This document shows positions 14,626 to 20,410 of a stretch of 21,984 nucleotides of DNA, one piece after another. Source of the stretch: an uncultured Leucobacter sp. GTDB taxonomy: Bacteria > Actinomycetota > Actinomycetes > Actinomycetales > Microbacteriaceae. The position numbers were made by a program, and so were the translations under genes. The notes under the pieces are model-generated. The model saw nothing but the letters and a program-made list of their open reading frames with translations. It was not told the origin of the DNA and did no database searches. Location: assembly GCA_937967375.1 (NCBI GenBank), contig CALCJF010000082.1, positions 1 through 21,984 of the forward strand, read 5' to 3'. The stretch's first letter is position 1; the number at the start of each line of letters is the position of its first letter.

Positions 14626-15471
14626 CTAGTACGAGGATCGCGGGGCGGCCTGTGCAGCATCGCCCGCACCGGCCCCGGTGAGCGCGGCGAAGCTCTCGAC
14701 CAGTGCTTCGGTCTGCCTGGCGAGAATCGACACATCGGCGCCCACTGCGACGAAGGCCGCGCCGGCAGCGATGTAGCGCTCGGCATCCGCTTGCACGAAC
14801 GCGTTCACTCCGACGGGCTTGCCCGCTGCCTTACCCGCCTCGATCGCGCGCAGCACGCCGGCAACGACCTCGGGGTGATTCTGCTGACCGAGATGCCCCA
14901 TCGACGCGGCAAGGTCGGCCGGGCCGACGAAGAGGCCGTCGACTCCGTCGACCTCGGCGATCGCGTCGACGTTCTCGACGGCGGTCGCCGATTCGATCTG
15001 CACAGTCAGACTGATCGTCTGGTCTGCGCGACCGAGGTAGCCCTCGACGCGATTCCATCGCGACGACCTGGCGAGCGAAGATCCGACGCCGCGCACGCCG
15101 CCACCGCCTTGCCCGCTCGGGTACCGCACGGCGCGCACGATTTCGCTCGCTTGCTCGGCCGTGTCGACCATCGGAATCAGCAGATTCTGCGCGCCGAGGT
15201 CGAGCACCTGCTTGATGATCACGGTGTCGCCAAACGGCGGCCGCACCACGGGCGCGACGGGGTAGGCGGCGACCGCGTGCAGCTGCGCGAGCAGCGACTC
15301 GAGGCCGTTGGGGGAGTGCTCGGCGTCAATCAGCACCCAGTCGCAGCCGCTGCCGGCGACGATCTCGGCGGTGATTGCGCTGCCCGCACAGGCCCAGAGT
15401 CCGATGAGCGGGCGATCCTCGCCCGAAATGCGATCGGAAAGTGTGGGTGGAAGTTCTAGATGAATCGGCAC
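14626..15471 (-). CDS. hpaI: 4-hydroxy-2-oxoheptanedioate (HHED) aldolase
   Basis: Class II, metal-dependent pyruvate aldolase of the HpcH/HpaI family; it splits HHED to pyruvate and succinate semialdehyde. 281 residues versus about 262 in E. coli. The catalytic residues line up: H52 (LIDAEH), R77 (VVRPPF), metal ligands E160 (QIES) and D186 (VGPADL), matching E. coli H45, R70, E149 and D175 with offsets of 7 and then 11. The change in offset is a four-residue insertion in a glycine-rich loop (GQGGGGVRGVG, 120-130), next to the active site. The GTG start at 15471 gives MPIHLELPPT; the frame is open further upstream, but that would run deep into hpaH. It overlaps the hpaH stop by 16 nt, so the two are translationally coupled. 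The extra C-terminal tail is Ala-rich. Confidence 0.94.
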   Translation of the reverse strand: MPIHLELPPTLSDRISGEDRPLIGLWACAGSAITAEIVAGSGCDWVLIDAEHSPNGLESLLAQLHAVAAYPVAPVVRPPFGDTVIIKQVLDLGAQNLLIPMVDTAEQASEIVRAVRYPSGQGGGGVRGVGSSLARSSRWNRVEGYLGRADQTISLTVQIESATAVENVDAIAEVDGVDGLFVGPADLAASMGHLGQQNHPEVVAGVLRAIEAGKAAGKPVGVNAFVQADAERYIAAGAAFVAVGADVSILARQTEALVESFAALTGAGAGDAAQAAPRSSY

Positions 15472-16241
15472 GTGACTGACCCCAATCCGCTGTATTCGGC
15501 GTGCACGGTGTCGCCGCGCTCGACCCACATGGGCTTCGTGAATGAACCGGCCAGAATGATCTCGCCCGCCTCGAGCGACTGGCCGTGCTGGGCGAGCTTG
15601 TTCGCGAGCCACGCCACGCCCATCGCGGGGTGACCGAGAATGGCGCCGGCGACTCCCGAGTCTTCGATGGTCTCGTTGCGGTACAGAAGCGACGAGACCC
15701 AGCGCAGATCGAAATCGTCGACCTTGACGGGGCGGCCGCCCACCACCATCGCGCCCATCGCCGCGTTATCGCTGATTGTGTCGACGATCGTGCGCCCCTC
15801 GAGCTCGAGGTGCGAATTCAGCACCTCGAGCGCGGGCACCACGTAGGCGGTTGCGTCGAGCACGTCGAAGATCGTCGTGTTCGGGCCCGAGAGCGGCTTC
15901 GCGAGCACGAACGCGAGCTCGACCTCGATGCGCACGTTCGAGAAACGGTCGAACTCGAGCACCGAACCCGACTCGAACACCATGTCATCGTGAATCACGC
16001 CGTAGTCGGGTTCGGTGATTCCCGTGGCAACCTGCATCACCTTCGAGGTGAGGCCGATCTTGTGGCCGACGAGGCGCGCGCCCTGGGCGATGCGCTGATC
16101 GCTCCAGATTTTCTGAATCGCGTATGAGTCTTCGATCGCCATCTCGGGGTATCTCGCGGTGAGGCGCGGCAAGATGGTGCGGTCGCGATCAGCCTGCACG
16201 AGTTCTGCTGCAATGGCCTCACGGGTTGTCTGGTCGAGCAC
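15456..16241 (-). CDS. hpaH: 2-oxo-hept-4-ene-1,7-dioate (OHED) hydratase
   Basis: 261 residues, the length of MhpD/HpcG-type hydratases (E. coli HpcG about 267). It adds water to 2-oxohept-4-ene-1,7-dioate to give HHED, the HpaI substrate. GHKIGLTSK (59-67) and the metal ligands E106, E108 (VRIEVELAF) and E139 (PALEVLNSH) fall at the same numbers as in E. coli HpcG. A 4-oxalocrotonate-type hydratase with another tail is the alternative, but partnership with hpaI, with which it overlaps by 16 nt, decides for HpaH. GTG start at 16241 is backed by GGAGG five bases upstream. It is the first gene of its transcript; the divergent gene on the other side is the small cupin protein. Confidence 0.94.
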   Translation of the reverse strand: MLDQTTREAIAAELVQADRDRTILPRLTARYPEMAIEDSYAIQKIWSDQRIAQGARLVGHKIGLTSKVMQVATGITEPDYGVIHDDMVFESGSVLEFDRFSNVRIEVELAFVLAKPLSGPNTTIFDVLDATAYVVPALEVLNSHLELEGRTIVDTISDNAAMGAMVVGGRPVKVDDFDLRWVSSLLYRNETIEDSGVAGAILGHPAMGVAWLANKLAQHGQSLEAGEIILAGSFTKPMWVERGDTVHAEYSGLGSVTCRFI

Positions 16242-16487
16242 TTGGCCTCCGTTGCGTCGAGTGAAGTGGCCCGATCGCGAGGATCGCGGCCCGATTCAGA
16301 TCGTATACGATCCCGAAGCGCTGCGCCAGAGGTGCGTGCGCGCTCTGTCTCGAAAAGTATCACCATCGCCGCCGCCAGTGCATCGTTCGCACGTCCCGCG
16401 GGTCATAGTCTCGAAAACGATGCGCCGCACCGAAATTCTGCGAGCCACAGCCACCGAGCCCACGCTCACTGATTACAGGAGACCCCG
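16242..16487. promoter_or_regulatory. Divergent control region between hpaH and the cupin gene
   Basis: 246 bp. It contains the perfect palindrome at 16299-16312, about 60 bases upstream of hpaH, and two copies of GTCTCGAAAA (16347-16356 and 16408-16417) nearer to the cupin gene, which may be sites for a second regulator. ACAGGAG (16475-16481) is the ribosome site of the cupin gene. I see no strong -35/-10 pair in either direction. Confidence 0.55.
16299..16312. promoter_or_regulatory. Palindromic operator candidate GATCGTATACGATC
   Basis: A perfect 14-bp palindrome. The GTATAC core flanked by symmetric arms is the usual form of FCD-type GntR operators, and an 11/14 copy lies in the hpaG promoter at 9574-9587. 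Its site between hpaH and the divergent cupin gene means one bound dimer could control both. Its assignment to the GntR protein at 7337-8020 is inference. Confidence 0.7.
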
Positions 16488-16952
16488 ATGACCGAGAGCC
16501 CTTACGAGCATTTGTTTGTGCGAGACCTTGTCGACTGTCGTGACGACATGATCAACGAAGCAGAGCAGGTGGGCAGGCCGCTGCCGAAGAACCTCAGCCG
16601 GCCGTGGGCGCTCATGCGATCCGACGACGTACCCGAGGCGAAGGCGTACCTCACCATGAGCTGGGTGCACCCCACTGATGAAGAGACCTTCTGGGTGCAG
16701 GAGCACGAGCACGACTACGACGAGATGCTCGTGTTCACGGGGTCGAACCCAGAAGACCCGAGAGATCTCGGCGCCGAGGTGTACATGGAGATCGAGGGCG
16801 AGCGCCACATCATCACTACCTCGAGCTCGGTCTACATTCCCGCGGGCACGAAGCACTGCCCGCTCGGCTTCAACCGAGTGGATCGCCCGTTCCGTTTTCT
16901 TGCCATCGCCCTGAGCGGTGACGGCCGCTACCTGCCGGCGTCAGCGCGCTGA
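16488..16952 (+). CDS. Small metal-binding cupin protein, paralog of 18719-19177
   Basis: 154 residues, single domain, no signal peptide. It carries both cupin motifs: HEHDYDEMLVFTG (H-x-H-x3-E) and IPAGTKHCPLGFN (P-x-G-x2-H), i.e. the full three-His one-Glu metal set, so it is probably an enzyme or a metal-dependent binding protein. I do not recognise a named family. A shared middle block (DLGAEVYMEIEGERH) and PLGFNRVDRPFRF are nearly identical in the second copy. Divergent from hpaH across the candidate GntR operator, it may take part in homoprotocatechuate or amine breakdown, for instance in a step not otherwise covered (isomerase or dioxygenase), but this is speculation. ATG at 16488 follows ACAGGAG. 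Followed after 148 bp by the binding-protein gene. Confidence 0.85.
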   Translation: MTESPYEHLFVRDLVDCRDDMINEAEQVGRPLPKNLSRPWALMRSDDVPEAKAYLTMSWVHPTDEETFWVQEHEHDYDEMLVFTGSNPEDPRDLGAEVYMEIEGERHIITTSSSVYIPAGTKHCPLGFNRVDRPFRFLAIALSGDGRYLPASAR

Positions 16953-16964
16953 AATTGTCATTCC

Positions 16965-16988
16965 CCGCACGGCACTTGTTTCGTGCGG
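16965..16988. terminator. Small hairpin after the cupin gene
   Basis: CCGCACG (16965-16971) pairs with CGTGCGG (16982-16988) over a 10-nt loop, 13 bases after the cupin stop. It could attenuate or end transcription before the binding-protein gene. No T-run follows, so the call is weak. Confidence 0.4.
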
Positions 16989-17100
16989 AACATTGCCCGC
17001 ACAGGCCTTGAGGCTGCTCTGCTTCACATGGAGCATGAGAACTGCACGCCTCTCGGCGTCGCGCGGGACGCCAGAGTATGTGTCAAGGAGGACACCCATC

Positions 17101-18645
17101 ATGAAACACCGAATCAACACTCGCAGGGGAGCGAAGTTCGCCGCGATGACGGCGATCGCCCTCTCGCTCGTGCTCACCAGCTGCTCCCCACCGGCGAACA
17201 ACGGCTCGACAGGCGGGGGCGAAGGCGGCCAGCTGACCATCGGCATGGTCGGCAGCACTGGCGACACCACGAACCCGTACCAGTTTCAGGGTTCGACCTC
17301 TTCGACGGCGCTGTTCCGTCAGGTCTACGAGGGCCTCGTTGCGCGTGACGGCGACGGCGCGGTTAAGTACGTGCTCGCAGAGTCGATCGAGCCGAACGAG
17401 ACCAACGATGTGTGGACGGTGAAGCTGCGCGAGGGCGTCAAACTGCAGAACGGCAAGGACTTTATCGCCGAAGACGCCGCTGAGAGCCTGCGCTGGATGG
17501 TCGACCCGGCAAACGCGTTCACCTATGCCACCCAGGTCGACTGGATCAAGAGTCCAGACGACATCGAGGTGGTCGATGACCACACGCTGAAGCTCAACCT
17601 GCAAGAGCCCTTCGGTCTCGTGCCCGAGATGCTCGCCATGGAGCGCATCAACATGCGCAGCATCCGCGACGGCGGTACCGTTGAGAAGCCGTGGGGCACC
17701 GGCCCGTTTGTGCTCGACTCGTTCACCCCGGGCCAGGAGGCGAAGTTCACTCGCTTCGAGGACTACTGGGGCGAGAAGCCGAAGATCGAGCACCTCACGA
17801 TCGCGTACTTCACCGAGCAGAACGCCGTCACCAACGCGATTCGCGGCGGCCAGATCGACGTGGCGCAGGGCATCCCGTTCCCCGAAATGCCGGCCCTCGA
17901 GAGCGACCCGAACCTCGAGCTGCTGCTCAGCGACACCGCCGCCTACCCGATCATCGCGATGAACACGCAGGAGGCTCCGTTCGACAACGACAAGGTGCGC
18001 GAGGCGCTGCGCCTCTCGGTCGACCGTCAGCGCATCGTAGACAACGCGTTCGGCGGCTACGCCACGGTTGCGAACGACTTCATCGGCAAGAATACGGCGT
18101 GCACCCCACCCAATGTGCCGCAGCGCGAGCAAGACACCGAGGGCGCGAAGAAGCTGCTGGCCGAGGCCGGTGCAGAGGGCGCTTCGATCGAGCTCGTCAC
18201 TGACGGCGCCTTCCCGGGCATGATGGAGATGGCCCAGCTCATCGCTGACGACGCGAACAAAGCTGGCTTCAACATGACCGTGCGCAAGCTCGATGTGGGC
18301 ACGTTCCTCGATCGCTGGCTCGAGTGGCCGTTCTTCATCAGCTTCACCTCGAGCCCGTACGAGACGACCGCGAAGGCACACTTCATGCCCGGCGGCTCCG
18401 AGAACGGCACCTGGTTCGATGACGCCGAGTACAACGAGCTCGCGACCGAGCTCTACAAGACCTCAGACCCGGATGCGCAGTGCAAGATCATCGAGCAGCT
18501 GCAGACGATCGAGTACGAGCGCGGCGGCTACCTGATTCCTGTCTTCGGGCAGAACATCACGGTCTACAACTCGAAAGTGAAGGGTCTCGAGCCCGACCTC
18601 TACGGCCGTTCGGCCTACGTCGTCACCAACGTGACGGTCGAGTAG
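17101..18645 (+). CDS. ABC-transporter substrate-binding lipoprotein, peptide/nickel (SBP family 5) type
   Basis: 514 residues. A basic N-terminus (MKHRINTRRGAKF), a hydrophobic stretch and the lipobox LTSC place the lipid-bound Cys at residue 28; a Gly/Ser/Asn linker follows. The rest is a family 5 solute-binding protein (DppA/OppA/NikA fold), with VYEGLVARDGDGAV, WTVKLREGVKLQNGKDF and later REALRLSVDRQRIV as marks. It would sit on the outer face of the membrane and deliver a peptide, amide or other small solute to an ABC importer. No permease or ATPase gene is visible nearby, so it is an orphan or its partners lie elsewhere. ATG at 17101 has AAGGAGG nine bases upstream, an excellent site; the frame is open further upstream but the lipoprotein signal fixes the start. 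Confidence 0.93.
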   Translation: MKHRINTRRGAKFAAMTAIALSLVLTSCSPPANNGSTGGGEGGQLTIGMVGSTGDTTNPYQFQGSTSSTALFRQVYEGLVARDGDGAVKYVLAESIEPNETNDVWTVKLREGVKLQNGKDFIAEDAAESLRWMVDPANAFTYATQVDWIKSPDDIEVVDDHTLKLNLQEPFGLVPEMLAMERINMRSIRDGGTVEKPWGTGPFVLDSFTPGQEAKFTRFEDYWGEKPKIEHLTIAYFTEQNAVTNAIRGGQIDVAQGIPFPEMPALESDPNLELLLSDTAAYPIIAMNTQEAPFDNDKVREALRLSVDRQRIVDNAFGGYATVANDFIGKNTACTPPNVPQREQDTEGAKKLLAEAGAEGASIELVTDGAFPGMMEMAQLIADDANKAGFNMTVRKLDVGTFLDRWLEWPFFISFTSSPYETTAKAHFMPGGSENGTWFDDAEYNELATELYKTSDPDAQCKIIEQLQTIEYERGGYLIPVFGQNITVYNSKVKGLEPDLYGRSAYVVTNVTVE

Positions 18646-18666
18646 CCTGCGGGTTCGCGAGGATCA

Positions 18667-18698
18667 AAGAAGGGCGGGAGAAATCTCCCGCCCTTCTT
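18667..18698. terminator. Bidirectional terminator between convergent genes
   Basis: AAGAAGGGCGGGAG (18667-18680) pairs perfectly with CTCCCGCCCTTCTT (18685-18698) over a 4-nt loop. Its flanks give partial T-runs on both strands (TTCTTG on plus, TTCTTTGATC on minus). It separates the binding-protein gene (plus, ends 18645) from the second cupin gene (minus, ends 18719). Confidence 0.92.
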
Positions 18699-18718
18699 GC
18701 TGCCCGATGTGAAAAGAA

Positions 18719-19177
18719 TTAGCCCTCGTCTTGCGCCCGGTACTTTGGAGCGAGCGAGAGCGCACTGAAACGGAACGGCCGATCGATGCGGTTGAACCCG
18801 AGCGGGCAGTGTACGGTGCCGGCCGGAATGTAGACGCACCCAGAGGTGGAGATCGTGTGGCGCTCGCCGTCGATCTCCATGTAGATCTCGGCGCCGAGAT
18901 CCTTGGGGTTGTCAGGGTCGCCGCCCGTCCAGATGAGCACCTCGTCGTAGTCGTGCACGTGCGGGTTCACCCACAACTGCGGCTCGTCAGACGGGTGAAT
19001 CCAGATGTGCGTCATATTGACCTGGGCGCCGGGCACCAGGTCGCTGTTGACGAGCCAGAGGCCCTCGCCGAGGTTCGGCAGCGCGTACTCGAGCTGCTCG
19101 TCTTCGGCATCCTTCACCATCTCGTCCATGCAGTTCGGCATCTCTTGCACGAACAGGTGACCGTACTTCGTTGGCAT
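18719..19177 (-). CDS. Small metal-binding cupin protein, paralog of 16488-16952
   Basis: 152 residues with the same two cupin motifs as the copy at 16488-16952: HVHDYDEVLIWTG and IPAGTVHCPLGFN, keeping all metal ligands. From the first motif onward the two proteins are closely alike (DLGAEIYMEIDGERH and PLGFNRIDRPFRF), while the N-terminal ~60 residues have drifted, apart from HLFV at the start. Function unknown. It is last in an operon with an amidohydrolase and an MFS exporter, 48 bp after the exporter stop. ATG at 19177 follows AGGAG. As the copy sits in a second unit with a hydrolase and transporter, the family may act on the same kind of ligand in two settings. Confidence 0.85.
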   Translation of the reverse strand: MPTKYGHLFVQEMPNCMDEMVKDAEDEQLEYALPNLGEGLWLVNSDLVPGAQVNMTHIWIHPSDEPQLWVNPHVHDYDEVLIWTGGDPDNPKDLGAEIYMEIDGERHTISTSGCVYIPAGTVHCPLGFNRIDRPFRFSALSLAPKYRAQDEG

Positions 19178-19225
19178 GATTTCTCCTAGCGTGATTGTGA
19201 TTGAGGCTATTGGTATCGAAAAGGA

Positions 19226-20410
19226 TCACGGCTTCGGCGCGCGTAGCGTTCGCAGCCCGACGAGCAGCACGAGGGTGCTCGCGATTGCCATCGTGTAGCC
19301 GAGGGTCGCTGAAGTGACGCCGCCGATCGATGCCAGGGGTGCGACGATGGGGCCGAGCACGAGGGACGCGGTACCAAGCAGGGCAGCCGCGGACCCGGCG
19401 CGCTCTCCGTGTTGGTCGAGCGCGAGCGCGTTCTGGTTCGGCAGCGAGAAGCCCGTCGAAACGAGGTAGAGTGCGAGCCCCGTGAGAAACGGAAGAAAGC
19501 CAAGGTCGAACAGCGCGCTCAGGGCAGCGAGGCAGGCACCCAAGAACGCGATCACGAGCCCGAGGCGGTAGAGCTCGAGTGGGGTGAAGCGCCCGACCAG
19601 CACCCGGTTCGTCTGTGACCCGATGACGTTGCACACCGACCCTGCGGCGAACAACACGCCGAAGAGCTGCGGCGAGACGCCGAAGCCGTTCTGCAACACG
19701 AAGCTCGACATCGACAGGTACGCGAAGAACGCGATGCCCGAGACGGCCGAGATGAGCAGAATGTATCGAAAATGGCCGGGCCCGAGCAGCACCCGCGCGT
19801 CGCTGAGCAGCCGCCCGCCGCCACGCGTGCGGCGTTCGACCGGGTGCGACTCCGGCAGCCACCAGAGGGCGGCGCACAGCAGCACGGCACCGACCCCGCA
19901 GAGTACGAAGAAGATGCCCCGCCAACTCATGAAGCCCGCTAGCCAGCCGCCGATCAGCGGCGCGATGATGGGCGTCATCGCGCCGACGAGCGCCAGCCAC
20001 GACAGCATGCGCGAGAGCTCTACGCCCGAGTACAGGTCGCGCGCGATCGCGAGGGTGATCACCATGCCTGCGGCACCGCCCACGCCCTGCAGCGCTCGAA
20101 AGACGAGCAGCCACTCGATGCTCGGCGCGAGCGCGCATGCGGCCGAGAGCACGGTGAACGCGACGACGCCGATGAGCAGCGGGCCGCGCCTGCCGTGGCG
20201 GTCGCTCAGGGGGCCTGCGACGAGCTGCCCGAGGCCGAGGCCGAGCATGCACACCGACATCGAGACCTGCGCGAGCGCGTCTGTGGTGTCGAGCGAATCG
20301 GCCAGCTCCGGCAGCGAAGGCATATAGAGATCCATCGACAGCGGGCCGAAGGCCTCGAGCAGGCCGAGCAGCAGAATGAGCCCCGGCCCGCGGGCCGCAC
20401 GATTACGCAT
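19226..20410 (-). CDS. MFS transporter, Bcr/CflA (DHA1) type
   Basis: 394 residues, 12 predicted membrane helices. Motif A is present as GPLSDRHGRR (66-75); MDLYMPSLPEL after helix 1 is the mark of the Bcr/CflA subfamily of proton-driven drug and metabolite exporters. ALQGVGGAAGMV in helix 4 is the usual antiporter region. The likely role is export of a toxic substrate or side product; the substrate cannot be inferred. ATG at 20410 lies inside the end of the amidohydrolase gene (8-nt overlap), so its ribosome site is in that gene and the two are coupled. It may also be an importer of the compound handled by the amidohydrolase, though this subfamily mostly exports. Confidence 0.9.
   Translation of the reverse strand: MRNRAARGPGLILLLGLLEAFGPLSMDLYMPSLPELADSLDTTDALAQVSMSVCMLGLGLGQLVAGPLSDRHGRRGPLLIGVVAFTVLSAACALAPSIEWLLVFRALQGVGGAAGMVITLAIARDLYSGVELSRMLSWLALVGAMTPIIAPLIGGWLAGFMSWRGIFFVLCGVGAVLLCAALWWLPESHPVERRTRGGGRLLSDARVLLGPGHFRYILLISAVSGIAFFAYLSMSSFVLQNGFGVSPQLFGVLFAAGSVCNVIGSQTNRVLVGRFTPLELYRLGLVIAFLGACLAALSALFDLGFLPFLTGLALYLVSTGFSLPNQNALALDQHGERAGSAAALLGTASLVLGPIVAPLASIGGVTSATLGYTMAIASTLVLLVGLRTLRAPKP

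Noticed and set aside
17083..18381. 432-codon open frame antisense to the binding-protein gene
   Set aside because: No motifs; the plus strand has a lipoprotein signal, an ideal ribosome site and the whole family 5 domain.
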